A stretch of DNA of 46,077 bases from Massilia sp. Bi118 (GTDB taxonomy: Bacteria; Pseudomonadota; Gammaproteobacteria; Burkholderiales; Burkholderiaceae_D). Positions 1-8,880 of the stretch are shown in pieces. Position 1 is the first letter of the stretch; each line of letters opens with the position of its first letter. The notes under the pieces were generated by a model that was given only the letters and a program-made list of their open reading frames with translations, had not been told where the DNA came from and did not search any database. The stretch lies in contig NZ_CAKKMV010000026.1 in NCBI RefSeq assembly GCF_918697865.1, positions 1 to 46,077 of the forward strand, given 5' to 3'. The translations under genes and the position numbers were made by a program.

Positions 1-1386
1 GTGCAGGCCCAGCCCGACCGCCGCATCGATCGCCGCCCCCAGTCCCGAGGTCTCGTACACGTGCGGCCGCGCGGTCGGCAGGCCGAAGATGTCGGCCGTC
101 AGCTGCATTGCGCAGTCGCTCTGCGAGCCGCCGCCGGACACGCGCAGCTCGGTGATCGCCACCCCGCCCCGCTTCTCGATCCGCTCCTTCCCCTCGCGCA
201 GCGCGTAGGCCAGGCCTTCGAGGATGGCGCGGTAGACGTGGGCGCGGGTGTGGACGTCGCCGAAGCCGATGATGCCGCCCTTCGCTTCGCGCCCCGGCAC
301 GCGGATGCCGGGCGTCCAGTAAGGCTGCAGCATCAGGCCCATCGAACCGGGCGGCACGCTGCTGGCCATGCGGTCGAACAGCTGCTCCGGCGCGACATCC
401 TCGGCCAGTGCGCGGATCTGCTCGTGGTGGCCGAACTGCTCCTTGAACCAGTTGACCATCCAGTAGCCGCGGAACACCTGCACCTCGTTGCTGTAGGCGC
501 CGGGGATCGCTGCCGGATAAGGCGGAATGAAGGGCGTCACCTCGGTGTAGCGCGTGCTGGTGGTGTTGATTGTGGCGGTGGTGCCGTAGCTCAGGCAGCC
601 GACGTGCGGCTCGCGGCAGCCGGCCCCGATCACCTCGCAGGCTTTGTCGGCGGCCGCGGCCAGCAGCGGCAGGCCTTGCGGGATGCCGGTGTCCATCGCA
701 GCCTGGGCCGAGATCGTGCCGAGGCGCTCTCCCGGCTCGGCCAGTTCGGGCAGCATGTGCGGCTCGACGGCCAAGGCCTGCCACTTCCAGTCGTGGCGGG
801 CGGCCCAGCGCCGGCGCTTGTAGTCGAAGGGCAGATAGGCCACCTGCGAGCCGCTCGAATCCGCAAAGCGGCCGCACAGGCGCCAGTTCAGGTAGCCGGA
901 CAGCAGCAGGAATTTGTCGGTCGCCTTCCAGACCTCGGGCTGGTGCGCCTTGATCCAGTTGATCTCGGCCTCGCCGCGGAAGTAATCGATGGTGCCGTCG
1001 ACCCGCGCCAGCTTGAACGCCGCCTGCCACCACCAGGCGATGGGCGGATAGACGCTGGTCCTGCGCTGGTCGAGCCAGGTGATGGCCGGGCGCAGCGGCT
1101 GGCCGTCCTTGCCGAGGCTGACCACGGTGCCGCGCTGGGTGGTCACGGCCACGCCCTGCACCGCCGCCTTGTTCACGCCGGGCTGGTCCCACAGTCCCTG
1201 GCAGGCCTTGCACAGGGAAGTCCAGTAATCCTCGGGCTCGTGCTCGGCCCAGCCGGGCTGGGTCGAATAATAAGCCTCCAGCATGACCTGGGACTTGGCG
1301 ACGATATTCCCCTGCAGGTCGAACAGCAGCGCGCGCACGCTCTGGGTGCCGTTGTCGATGGCGAGGATGGTCGGCTGCATGCTCAT
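1..1386 (-). CDS. FGGY-family carbohydrate (polyol) kinase, 3' end outside window
   Basis: Reading leftward from an ATG at 1386, the frame stays open to the window edge and gives 462 codons; FGGY kinases are usually about 490-530 residues, so only a short C-terminus is missing. The N-terminus carries the phosphate-1 loop DNGTQSVRALLFD, followed by PGWAEHEPEDYW, as in xylulokinase/glycerol kinase relatives. Near the edge, ELRVSGGGSQS is the adenosine-binding motif and ETSGLGAAIDAAVG follows, as expected for the C-terminal FGGY lobe. The enzyme should transfer the ATP gamma-phosphate to a sugar or polyol in the cytoplasm. The substrate cannot be read from sequence; glycerol or a related polyol is plausible because the gene overlaps a GlpD-like gene by four bases (ATGA), which implies translational coupling. 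Family call firm, substrate open. Confidence 0.9.
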   Translation of the reverse strand, partial: MSMQPTILAIDNGTQSVRALLFDLQGNIVAKSQVMLEAYYSTQPGWAEHEPEDYWTSLCKACQGLWDQPGVNKAAVQGVAVTTQRGTVVSLGKDGQPLRPAITWLDQRRTSVYPPIAWWWQAAFKLARVDGTIDYFRGEAEINWIKAHQPEVWKATDKFLLLSGYLNWRLCGRFADSSGSQVAYLPFDYKRRRWAARHDWKWQALAVEPHMLPELAEPGERLGTISAQAAMDTGIPQGLPLLAAAADKACEVIGAGCREPHVGCLSYGTTATINTTSTRYTEVTPFIPPYPAAIPGAYSNEVQVFRGYWMVNWFKEQFGHHEQIRALAEDVAPEQLFDRMASSVPPGSMGLMLQPYWTPGIRVPGREAKGGIIGFGDVHTRAHVYRAILEGLAYALREGKERIEKRGGVAITELRVSGGGSQSDCAMQLTADIFGLPTARPHVYETSGLGAAIDAAVGLGLH

Positions 1387-2960
1387 GTTGTCTCCTCCTG
1401 CGGCAGGCCATAGTGGGCGCGCCACAAGGCCGCGTAATCCTGTTCTTCTTTTGCCCAGCGGGCATCAATCCAGCCCAGCTCCGGCTGGCAGATGGCGCGG
1501 ATGCGCGGCATCAGCGCCCTGCCGCCTTCCTTCAGCTGCAGGCCCAGGCGGGTGCGGCGCAGCAGCAGGTCGTCGAGGCGCTGCACCGCTTCCGCGCGCG
1601 CGGCCCAGCGCAGCTCGGCCCACGGGGTCTCGGTGCCGGGGACGATCTCGTATTCGCCCTCGCCGGCCGCGGCCAGCAGCACGCCGGCCCGGGCGCCGTG
1701 CCGGCCCTGCAGGCGGCGCAGCATGCCGGCCGGCGCTTGCGTGGCGGATGCCGCGGGCGGCGGCGCAAACACCCGGCAGGGCTGCAATTCGTCGCGCCAT
1801 CCCGGCAGCTGGGCGCGCACCTGTTTCAGGGCGTCGAGGGCGATGGTGCGGAAGGTGGTCAGCTTGCCGCCGGCCACCGCCACCAGTCCGTCCTCGCTCC
1901 AGACGCTGTGCTCGCGCCCTTCGCGCGAGGCGTCCGCGTGCCCGCCGGCGATCACCGGCCGCACGCCGGCATAGGTCGACAGCACATCGCTTTCGCCGAG
2001 GCCGAGCTGCGGGAACTGGGCTTGCAGGGCCGCCAGCAGGTAATCGAGTTCCGCCCGCGAGATGCGCGCTTCGCTGTCCATCGTCTGTTCGTGATCGAGG
2101 TCGGTGGTGCCGACCAGGGTCGTCCCTTCCCACGGATAGGCGAACACCGGGCGGCCGTCATGCGGATGCATCAGGCTCACGGCCTGGGACAGCGGCAAAC
2201 GCCAGGCCGGCAAAATCAAATGGCTGCCGCGAAGCGGACGCAGGCGCGGACCCTTGCCGTGCAGGGCGCCGGACCAGGCCCCGGTGGCGTCGACGACTAC
2301 GCGCGCCTTCAGCTCGTGGGTGGCGTCTCCGATCTCGTCGTGCAGCACGGCGCCGGCCACGCGGCCGTCAACGCGGATCAGCGAGCGCGCCGCCACGTAG
2401 TTGAGCGCCGCTGCGCCGTGGTCCATCGCTTCGCCCAGCACGCGCAGCACCAGGCGCGCATCGTCGGTCTTGGCGTCCGTGTAGACGATGCCGCCGGCCA
2501 GGCCTTCGCGCGCCACATTCGGCGCCCGCTCGAGAAACGCCTCGGTAGGCAGCCAGTGCCGCTCGCGCCGTCCGGCCAGCAGGTCGTAGATGGCGAGGCC
2601 GGCCAGGAAGCTGCGCTTGCCACGTTGGCCTTCGTAATGGGCGAAGGCGAAGCCTTGCGGCTCGACCAGTCCGGGCGCATCGCGCAGCAGGCTTTCGCGC
2701 TCGCGCACCGATTCGCGCGTGAGGTGCAGGTGGCCGTCCTTCAGGTAGCGCAGGCCGCCATGCACCAGCTTCGACGAGCGGCTCGAGGTACCCCAGGCGA
2801 AGTCGCGCCGTTCGACCAGCAGGGCCTTCAGTCCACGCCGCGCCGCTTCCAGCAGGATGCCGGCGCCGGTGATGCCGCCGCCGATCACCAGCAGGTCCCA
2901 TTCCTTCTGCATCAGTCCAGGCAGTTCCGCGCGCCCGTCGCGTCTCCAGAGGTCGTTCAT
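1383..2960 (-). CDS. glpD: GlpD-like FAD-dependent glycerol-3-phosphate dehydrogenase
   Basis: 525 residues, the usual GlpD length. A dinucleotide-binding loop GGGITGAG lies at residues 27-34, and the G3P dehydrogenase signature TSSRSSKLVHGGLRYL follows at about 58-73; the C-terminal DAO_C-type helical domain is present. Family role: oxidation of sn-glycerol-3-phosphate to dihydroxyacetone phosphate with electrons passed to quinone at the membrane. Start and stop overlap both neighbours by four bases (2957-2960 and 1383-1386), so it is the middle gene of a three-gene operon. This is not the usual glpFKD arrangement: the partners are an AGPS-like enzyme and an FGGY kinase. It may therefore be a specialised paralogue acting on G3P or a related polyol phosphate, and the symbol marks the family only. 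Confidence 0.88.
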   Translation of the reverse strand: MNDLWRRDGRAELPGLMQKEWDLLVIGGGITGAGILLEAARRGLKALLVERRDFAWGTSSRSSKLVHGGLRYLKDGHLHLTRESVRERESLLRDAPGLVEPQGFAFAHYEGQRGKRSFLAGLAIYDLLAGRRERHWLPTEAFLERAPNVAREGLAGGIVYTDAKTDDARLVLRVLGEAMDHGAAALNYVAARSLIRVDGRVAGAVLHDEIGDATHELKARVVVDATGAWSGALHGKGPRLRPLRGSHLILPAWRLPLSQAVSLMHPHDGRPVFAYPWEGTTLVGTTDLDHEQTMDSEARISRAELDYLLAALQAQFPQLGLGESDVLSTYAGVRPVIAGGHADASREGREHSVWSEDGLVAVAGGKLTTFRTIALDALKQVRAQLPGWRDELQPCRVFAPPPAASATQAPAGMLRRLQGRHGARAGVLLAAAGEGEYEIVPGTETPWAELRWAARAEAVQRLDDLLLRRTRLGLQLKEGGRALMPRIRAICQPELGWIDARWAKEEQDYAALWRAHYGLPQEETT

Positions 2961-4561
2961 GGCCGCGTCTCATCCAGCAGCAGTTTGCCGGGGTTCATGC
3001 AGCCGCTCGGGTCGAACTGGCGGAACAGCGCGCGCAGCGCCGCCATGCCCAGCTCGCCCTTTTCCGCCTGCAGCCAGGGCGCATGGTCCGAACCGACGCC
3101 GTGCTGGTGGCTGATGGTGCCGCCGCTGGCGACGATGGCCTCCGACACCGCCGTCTTGAGGCGGCGCCAGCGCGCCAGGTCGGCATCGAAGTCTCCGGCC
3201 AGGCGCCAGATGAAGGTCGTGTAGACGCTGGCGCCCTGCGCATACAGGTGCGACAAATGGGTGTAGGCGTGCACCTGCTCGCCCTCGGCGGCCAGGGCTG
3301 CCGTCGCCGCGCCTTCCACCGCGCGCATGGCCGGGCTCACGCGCGGCCAGTCGACAGCCGTCTCCACGGTGTCGATCGCATAGCCGCGCTCCCAGGCCGC
3401 ATTGCGCAGGTAGACGTTGCGGAAGCGGTTCTTCTTCCAGCGCTCGCCGAGGCCGCGGCCCGCGTGCACGCCCTTGTATTTGCGTGCGATCTTCAATGCA
3501 GCAGCCAGCGCCGCGCGCGATTGCGGTTTCGCTCCGCTGACGCCGACCAGCAGCATGCACTTGCCCTCGCCCGCACCGCGCAGGCGCAGCAGGGTCTCGA
3601 GCAGCGCCACCTGCCTGGCATGGCCAGCGAGCGTCAGCATGGTCGCCGTCTCCACCGGGTTCGACAGGCGCAGCATCGACAGCCCCAGGCGCGCCTGCAC
3701 GATCGCGCGCACGGCGGCCTCCGCGCGTTCCCAGTCGGGCAGGAACACGGCGTGGAAGGCTTCGAATTCCGGCACCGGAGTGATGCGTACGGTAGCCTCG
3801 GTGAGGATGCCCATCCTGCCCTCGGAGCCCAGCACCAGCTCGCGGAGGTCGGGTCCGGCGGCGGACGCCGGGAAGGTCGGGATATCGAGCCGGCCCTGCG
3901 GCGTTTCCATGCGGCCGCCGGCAAACAGCTGCTCGATGCGTCCATAGCGCAGCGACTGCTGGCCCGACGAGCGCGTGACCACCCAGCCGCCCAGGGTCGA
4001 GTACTCGAAGGATTGCGGGAAGTGGCCCAGGGTGTAGCCGTGGGCGCGCAGCTGGGCTTCGAGGTCCGGCCCCGCCACGCCGGCGCCGAAGCTAGCCAGC
4101 AGCGATTCGCGGTCGAGGTTCGTCAGGGCGCGCAGGCGGCGCATGTCGACCGACAACGTGGGCCGGCCAGGCGCCGCATCGAGGTGGCCGCAGACGCTGG
4201 TGCCGCCGCCGTAGGGCACGATGGCCGCGCCGGCATCGATGGCGTAGCGGAGCAGTTCGCGCACTTCGTCTGTGCTTTCCGGGAAGGCCACGCCGTCCGG
4301 CGCCGCGTCGACGCGGCCGTAGCGCAGGCGCAGCCAGTCCTGCAGGCTCTGGCCCAGCGCGTGATGCAGGCGCACTGCCGCCGTGCTGTCCACCAGCGGA
4401 TGCGGCGGCAGCTTCGAAGGCGCCAGCTGCGCGCACACCGCGTCGAAGGTCGCATCCTGCGGCCCCGTCCCCGGCCCCAGCTTCTCGGCGAGGAAGCGCA
4501 GCGCGCCCTCGCCGACCGGGACCTCGATCGTGTCATCTCCCCAGCCGTTCCATCGTCTCAT
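2957..4561 (-). CDS. FAD-binding oxidase of the alkylglycerone-phosphate synthase (AGPS) family
   Basis: 534 residues with the vanillyl-alcohol-oxidase fold: an FAD_binding_4 domain (about 90-270) and an FAD-oxidase_C domain (about 300-530). Motifs are closer to eukaryotic AGPS than to D-lactate or glycolate oxidases: PYGGGTSVCGH at 116-126, STLGGWVVTRSSG at 188-200, a YAQGASVY segment matching the AGPS active-site tyrosine region, and SHQHGVG at 484-490 where AGPS has SHHHGVG. AGPS swaps the acyl chain of acyl-DHAP for a fatty alcohol to make ether lipids; whether the bacterial homologue does this is not established here. First gene of the operon with glpD and the FGGY kinase, and divergent from an AraC regulator. 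ATG start follows a GGTGAGGG ribosome site. Confidence 0.82.
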   Translation of the reverse strand: MRRWNGWGDDTIEVPVGEGALRFLAEKLGPGTGPQDATFDAVCAQLAPSKLPPHPLVDSTAAVRLHHALGQSLQDWLRLRYGRVDAAPDGVAFPESTDEVRELLRYAIDAGAAIVPYGGGTSVCGHLDAAPGRPTLSVDMRRLRALTNLDRESLLASFGAGVAGPDLEAQLRAHGYTLGHFPQSFEYSTLGGWVVTRSSGQQSLRYGRIEQLFAGGRMETPQGRLDIPTFPASAAGPDLRELVLGSEGRMGILTEATVRITPVPEFEAFHAVFLPDWERAEAAVRAIVQARLGLSMLRLSNPVETATMLTLAGHARQVALLETLLRLRGAGEGKCMLLVGVSGAKPQSRAALAAALKIARKYKGVHAGRGLGERWKKNRFRNVYLRNAAWERGYAIDTVETAVDWPRVSPAMRAVEGAATAALAAEGEQVHAYTHLSHLYAQGASVYTTFIWRLAGDFDADLARWRRLKTAVSEAIVASGGTISHQHGVGSDHAPWLQAEKGELGMAALRALFRQFDPSGCMNPGKLLLDETRP

Positions 4562-4642
4562 GGCGCCCTCACCCTTTCAGCCATTGCTTTTATTTACACT
4601 TTGCAAGAATATAAGCCATCGTCTCCCCTGTATTGCGGATTC
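4562..4642. promoter_or_regulatory. Divergent promoter region, AGPS operon / araC-type regulator
   Basis: This 81-bp gap between divergent starts is much richer in A+T than the flanking coding DNA (around 4582-4615). It must hold the start signals for the minus-strand operon and probably for the plus-strand regulator, and is the natural operator for that regulator. I could not assign a convincing -35/-10 pair on either strand. Confidence 0.5.
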
Positions 4643-5695
4643 ATGCCAAGCGCTTGTTCGAACATGCCAACCGTGCTGCCCCGGGTTACCGGCTCCTACC
4701 TGCAACCGCTGCTGGAGACGGCGGCCGCGCGCGGCGTGGATGCGCGTGCGCTGGCGCAGGCGGCCGGGCTGGCGACACCACTCGATCCGCCGCCGGAGTC
4801 GCTGGCGGCGCGCGACTACATCGCCCTGCTGGCAACGGGCGCGGAACTGGCCATGGACCCGCATTTCGGCCTGCACGTGGGCGAGCGCATGCGCCTTGGC
4901 GCCTACAGCGTGTACGGCCTGATCCTGCTGGCCTGCGCCGACTTCGCGCAAGCCCTCGAACAGACGCAGCGCTACGAACAGCTGGCCCACGACCTGGGAC
5001 GCTCGCAGCTCCAGGTCGACGGTGAGTCGGGCCTGGCTTGCTACACCTGGACCAGCCACTTCCCAGACGCCACCCGGCACCTGGCCGAAAGCGTCTTCGC
5101 CGGCATCCGCACTTTCGGTTCCTGGCTGGCCGGCCGCCCGCTGGCGCCGCGGCGCCTGGCCTTCGCCCACCACAGCGATGCCGATCCGGCCGAGTACGAG
5201 CGCGTGCTGGGCATGGTCCCGGCATTCGGCGCCAATGCCCACCTGGCCTGCTTCGATGCTTCCCTGCTGGCGATGCCGGTGCCGAACGCGGACGCCGGCA
5301 TGTACCCGGTGCTGCAGCAGCACGCCGAGCGCCTTCTGCGCGAACGGAAAGATGAACGCGAGCGCCACGGCATCGTCGCCCAGGTGCGCGCCGCCGTGAT
5401 CCGCAACCTGGCGAACGACCGCGTGCGCCTGGCCAGCATCGCCGCGGAACTGGGACTGTCCTCGCGCACCCTGCAGCGCAAGCTGGCGGACAGCGGCGCC
5501 AGCTTCCAGCAGGTGCTCGACGCGGCCCGCTACGCGCTCGCCCAGGACTATCTGCGCCAGCGCGGCCTGTCGCTGGCCGACATCGCCTTCCTGCTCGGCT
5601 ACCAGGAGCAGAGCGCGTTCACGCATGCCTTCCGTGAGTGGTCGGGCTTGAATCCGGGGGCGTGGCGCGAGCGGGCGCTGGCCGGTTCAGCTTGA
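4643..5695 (+). CDS. AraC-family regulator with arabinose-binding-like N-domain (OruR/ArgR type)
   Basis: 350 residues from the ATG at 4643; an ATG at 4664 (343 residues) is equally possible because neither has a strong ribosome site. The first about 200 residues resemble the Arabinose_bd sensor domain (DYIALLATGAELAMDPHFGL), and the C-terminal about 100 residues form two helix-turn-helix motifs (LASIAAELGLSSRTLQRKL and LADIAFLLGYQEQSAF). This type usually activates a neighbouring divergent catabolic operon in response to a small molecule, so the AGPS-glpD-kinase operon is the likely target. The last nine bases overlap the convergent DUF1275 gene (5687-5695). Confidence 0.88.
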   Translation: MPSACSNMPTVLPRVTGSYLQPLLETAAARGVDARALAQAAGLATPLDPPPESLAARDYIALLATGAELAMDPHFGLHVGERMRLGAYSVYGLILLACADFAQALEQTQRYEQLAHDLGRSQLQVDGESGLACYTWTSHFPDATRHLAESVFAGIRTFGSWLAGRPLAPRRLAFAHHSDADPAEYERVLGMVPAFGANAHLACFDASLLAMPVPNADAGMYPVLQQHAERLLRERKDERERHGIVAQVRAAVIRNLANDRVRLASIAAELGLSSRTLQRKLADSGASFQQVLDAARYALAQDYLRQRGLSLADIAFLLGYQEQSAFTHAFREWSGLNPGAWRERALAGSA

Positions 5696-6430
5696 ACTGA
5701 CGCGGCGCAGGTCGTCCACCGCAGGGACGATCGCCAGCGCGCACAGCAGGCCCGCCAGCGGCAGCGTCGCCAGGTAGCCCGCATGCTTGAAGCCCAGCGC
5801 GCCGGCCACGGCGCCGATGAAGAAGCCCAGCAGCAGCGACACCAGCAGGCGCAGGCGCGCGCGGTTGGCGGCCACCTTCGGCTGCGCCGTGTCGCGGTTC
5901 CAGTACAGCATCCGGCCCAGTTCGATGCCGATATCGGTGACGATGCCGGTCATGTGCGTGGTGCGGATCTCGGCCTGCGAGATCTTGGTGATCAGGGCGT
6001 TCTGCAAGCCCATCATGAAGCACAGCAGCATCACCGTGCCCGGCACGAACAGCGCATCGATGCCGGCCAGGCGCGCGCCCAGCACGCCGAAGGCCAGCAG
6101 CAGCACGGCTTCGACCAGCAGCGGCAGCGCGAATTCGCTGGCCAAGCCGCGCCGGCGCCCGTAGTTGACGGCGAGCGCGGTGCAGGCGGCGCCCAGCAGG
6201 AAGCTCAGCGCCGCGCCGAGACCATTCAAGGCCAGCTCCCAGGCGCCCAGCGCCAGGTTGTCGGCGGCCGCGGAGATCGCGCCGGTCAAGTGCGAGGTGT
6301 ACTGGTGCACGGCGAGAAAGCCGCCGGCATTGATGGCGCCGGCAACGAAGGCCAGCGCCACGCCGAGGTGGCGGTTGGCGCGCGGGCTGCGCGCAGGGCC
6401 GAGAAGGCTGCGGGCGTAGTGGAGAGGCAC
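5687..6430 (-). CDS. DUF1275 (YoaK-like) integral membrane protein
   Basis: About 247 residues with six hydrophobic segments, including ALAFVAGAINAGGFLAVHQY near the start and the DUF1275 hallmark VPGTVMLLCFMMGLQNALI followed by TTHMTGIVTDIG. The family is widespread in bacteria and has no firmly known function. I chose a GTG start at 6430. The frame could be extended to a TTG at 6487, but the added residues are polar and not family-like. Ends convergently against the AraC gene with a nine-base overlap, so the two transcripts are partly antisense. Confidence 0.85.
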   Translation of the reverse strand: MPLHYARSLLGPARSPRANRHLGVALAFVAGAINAGGFLAVHQYTSHLTGAISAAADNLALGAWELALNGLGAALSFLLGAACTALAVNYGRRRGLASEFALPLLVEAVLLLAFGVLGARLAGIDALFVPGTVMLLCFMMGLQNALITKISQAEIRTTHMTGIVTDIGIELGRMLYWNRDTAQPKVAANRARLRLLVSLLLGFFIGAVAGALGFKHAGYLATLPLAGLLCALAIVPAVDDLRRVSSS

Positions 6431-6514
6431 GGTTGAAGTCGCTAGTCTAAGGAGCAGATTCCTGCGGTTAATATTACTGCATTCCAAGCCGCAGCAGCAT
6501 CGGGCCGGCCTCGC

Positions 6515-6520
6515 TATAAT
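6515..6520 (+). promoter_or_regulatory. Candidate -10 box for dapC
   Basis: A perfect TATAAT hexamer lies 37 bases before the dapC start, in a gap otherwise made of GC-rich DNA. No good -35 is seen 16-18 bases upstream, so the promoter assignment is tentative. Confidence 0.4.
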
Positions 6521-6557
6521 TGATCTTCTTGCATAGCCTCTCCGACCTGGTAAAGCC

Positions 6558-7799
6558 GTGAATCCACATCTCGAAAGACTGCACCCCTACCCCTTCGAAA
6601 AGCTGCGCCAGCTGTTCGCCGGCGTCACCCCGAATCCCGAGTACGCCCATATCAGCCTCGGCATCGGTGAACCCAAGCATCCGACCCCGGCCTTCATCCA
6701 GAAGGCCCTGACGCAAAGCATGGCCGGGCTGGCGAACTATCCGAGCACGCACGGCGGCGAGCCGCTGCGCACGGCGATCGCCGGCTGGCTGGAGCGCCGC
6801 TACGGGGTGCCGCCGCTGGATGCGAACACGATGGTGCTGCCGGTGAACGGTTCGCGCGAGGCACTGTTTGCGATTGCCCAGTGCGTGATCGATCCGCGCG
6901 CAGCCTCTGCCAACGCCAACGGCGGCGCGCTGGTGATGTGCCCGAACCCGTTCTACCAGATCTACGAAGGCGCGGCCTATCTGGCCGGCGCCGAGCCTTA
7001 CTTCGTGAACTCGGTCCCGGCCCGCAACTTCGCCCCGGACTACGCCAGCGTGCCTGATGATGTCTGGGCGCGGGTGCAGCTGCTCTACCTGTGCTCCCCG
7101 GGCAACCCGACCGGCGCGGTGCTGACCCTGGACGACTGGCGCGAGCTGTTCGAGCTGGCCGACCGCCACGGCTTCGTGATCGCCGCCGACGAGTGCTATT
7201 CCGAGATCTATTTCGGCGCGACCCCGCCGCTGGGCGCGCTGGAAGCGGCGCACCAGCTGGGCCGCAGCGCCGGCCTGCGCCCCTACGCCAACCTGGTCGT
7301 GTTCTCGAGCCTGTCGAAGCGCTCGAACGTGCCGGGCATGCGCTCGGGCTTCGTGGCCGGCGATCCGGACGTGCTGAAGAAATTCCTGCTCTACCGCACC
7401 TACAGCGGCGGCGCCATGTCCCCGCCGGTGCAATCGGCCTCCTGCGTGGCCTGGAACGACGAGGCCCACGTGCAGGAGAACCGCAACCTGTACAAGGAAA
7501 AGTTCAACCTCATCACCCCGCTGCTGAAGCAGGTGATGGACGTCGAACTGCCCGACGCCGGCTTCTACCTGTGGGCCGACGTGCGCGCCAGCGGCCTGTC
7601 GGACACCGAGTTCGCACGCGGCCTGTACGCCGAATATAATGTGACGGTTTTGCCCGGCTCCTACCTGGCGCGCGACGCGCACGGCAGCAATCCGGGACGC
7701 AACCGCATCCGCATGGCGCTCGTCGCCGAAGTGGACGAAGGACTGGAAGCGGCCAACCGCATCGTCCAGTTCTGCAAGGATTTGAAGTCCTCCTCCTGA
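6558..7799 (+). CDS. dapC: Succinyldiaminopimelate transaminase
   Basis: 413 residues from a GTG start. A class I/II PLP aminotransferase with SPGNPTG at 180-186, DECY at 211-214 and the PLP lysine K254 in SLSKRSNVPGMRSG. It converts N-succinyl-2-amino-6-ketopimelate and glutamate to N-succinyl-LL-diaminopimelate in the cytoplasm, the third step of the succinylase branch leading to meso-DAP and lysine. The DapC assignment over other aminotransferases rests on the opening residues (HLERLHPYPFEKL) and on dapD lying 27 bases downstream; dapE follows about 3.2 kb later. Probably co-transcribed with dapD. Confidence 0.92.
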   Translation: MNPHLERLHPYPFEKLRQLFAGVTPNPEYAHISLGIGEPKHPTPAFIQKALTQSMAGLANYPSTHGGEPLRTAIAGWLERRYGVPPLDANTMVLPVNGSREALFAIAQCVIDPRAASANANGGALVMCPNPFYQIYEGAAYLAGAEPYFVNSVPARNFAPDYASVPDDVWARVQLLYLCSPGNPTGAVLTLDDWRELFELADRHGFVIAADECYSEIYFGATPPLGALEAAHQLGRSAGLRPYANLVVFSSLSKRSNVPGMRSGFVAGDPDVLKKFLLYRTYSGGAMSPPVQSASCVAWNDEAHVQENRNLYKEKFNLITPLLKQVMDVELPDAGFYLWADVRASGLSDTEFARGLYAEYNVTVLPGSYLARDAHGSNPGRNRIRMALVAEVDEGLEAANRIVQFCKDLKSSS

Positions 7800-7826
7800 A
7801 AAAGCATCGTAACCATCCAGATCATC

Positions 7827-8651
7827 ATGACCCAACAACTCCAGACCATCATCGACAACGCGTGGGAACAGCGCGCCGAGATCAGCCCGACCAGCGCCGC
7901 CGCTGAAGTCCGCGACGCCGTCGCCCACGTCCTTGCCGGCCTCGACGACGGCAGCCTGCGCGTCGCCCAGAAAGACAGCGGCAGCTGGGTCGTGAACCAG
8001 TGGATCAAGAAGGCGGTCCTGCTGTCGTTCCGCCTCGAGAACAACGTGCCCGTGGAAGGCGGCGGCATGCAGTTCTACGACAAGGTCCCGACCAAGTTCG
8101 CCAACTACTCGCCGGAAGACTTCGCCAAGGGCGGCTTCCGCGTGGTGCCGCCGGCCGTCGCCCGCCGCGGCTCCTTCATCGGCAAGAACGTGGTGCTGAT
8201 GCCGTCCTACGTGAACATCGGCGCCTACGTCGACGAAGGCACCATGGTCGACACCTGGGCCACCGTCGGCTCCTGCGCCCAGATCGGCAAGAACGTCCAC
8301 CTGTCCGGCGGCGTCGGCATCGGCGGCGTGCTGGAACCGATGCAGGCCAACCCGACCATCATCGAAGACAACTGCTTCATCGGCGCCCGCTCGGAAATCG
8401 TCGAAGGCGTGATCGTCGAAGAGAACTCGGTGATCTCGATGGGCGTGTACATCGGCCAGTCGACCAAGATCTACAACCGCGAAACCGGCGAAGTCAGCTA
8501 CGGCCGCGTGCCGTCGGGCTCGGTGGTGGTGTCGGGTTCGCTGCCGTCCGCCGATGGCAAGTACAGCCTGTACTGCGCCGTGATCGTCAAGCGCGTGGAT
8601 GCGCAAACGCGTTCGAAGACCGGTATCAACGAGCTGCTGCGCGGCGTTTAA
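7827..8651 (+). CDS. dapD: 2,3,4,5-tetrahydropyridine-2,6-dicarboxylate N-succinyltransferase
   Basis: 274 residues, the normal DapD length. The N-terminal helical domain is followed by a left-handed beta-helix of hexapeptide repeats (about 105-230, e.g. GKNVVLMPSYVNIGAYVDEG and IGKNVHLSGGVGIGGVLEP). It transfers succinyl from succinyl-CoA to tetrahydrodipicolinate, the committed succinylase step, acting as a cytoplasmic trimer. It follows dapC by 27 bases on the same strand. A REP cluster lies immediately downstream, so transcripts may end or be processed there. Confidence 0.95.
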   Translation: MTQQLQTIIDNAWEQRAEISPTSAAAEVRDAVAHVLAGLDDGSLRVAQKDSGSWVVNQWIKKAVLLSFRLENNVPVEGGGMQFYDKVPTKFANYSPEDFAKGGFRVVPPAVARRGSFIGKNVVLMPSYVNIGAYVDEGTMVDTWATVGSCAQIGKNVHLSGGVGIGGVLEPMQANPTIIEDNCFIGARSEIVEGVIVEENSVISMGVYIGQSTKIYNRETGEVSYGRVPSGSVVVSGSLPSADGKYSLYCAVIVKRVDAQTRSKTGINELLRGV

Positions 8652-8660
8652 GATTTGCCC

Positions 8661-8769
8661 GTCGTGCCGGGCATTGCCCGACACGACTTCCCGCGGAGGC
8701 GGGAACCTAAGTTTGCATGCATTTCGACTGCTCACACAAACTTGGGTCCCCGCCTGCGCGGGGACGACG
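8661..8769. repeat. REP-like cluster 1 (after dapD)
   Basis: Two GC-rich hairpin modules of the CCCGC-N-GCGGG type in inverted orientation, joined to AAGTTTG / CAAACTTGGG arms. At 8661-8687 there is an extra module built on GTCGTGCCGGGC/GCCCGACACGAC, shared with cluster 6. The remainder of the 229-bp gap holds AT-richer DNA and the pilU ribosome site. Confidence 0.8.
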
Positions 8770-8880
8770 CATTATGTATTTCCCCCACACCGAGTGTCCT
8801 CCACCTCACCGCAATCCCCCCGCAAACAGGTAGAATCCCCAAAACGCAAAAAATTACCGCGAAGCAAGGGAGAGAAAACC

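Noticed and set aside
3083..4642. Possible 5' extension of the AraC gene by more than 500 codons
   Set aside because: The extension lies fully antisense to the AGPS-like gene; AraC proteins of this type are about 340-350 residues.
6474..8735. Long minus-strand open frame opposite dapC-dapD
   Set aside because: Spans two well-identified genes and the gap between them; low-complexity shadow of GC-rich third positions.
8661..8769. CRISPR-like repeat pattern in the REP clusters
   Set aside because: Repeats are in inverted pairs scattered between genes, with no regular spacers and no cas genes.
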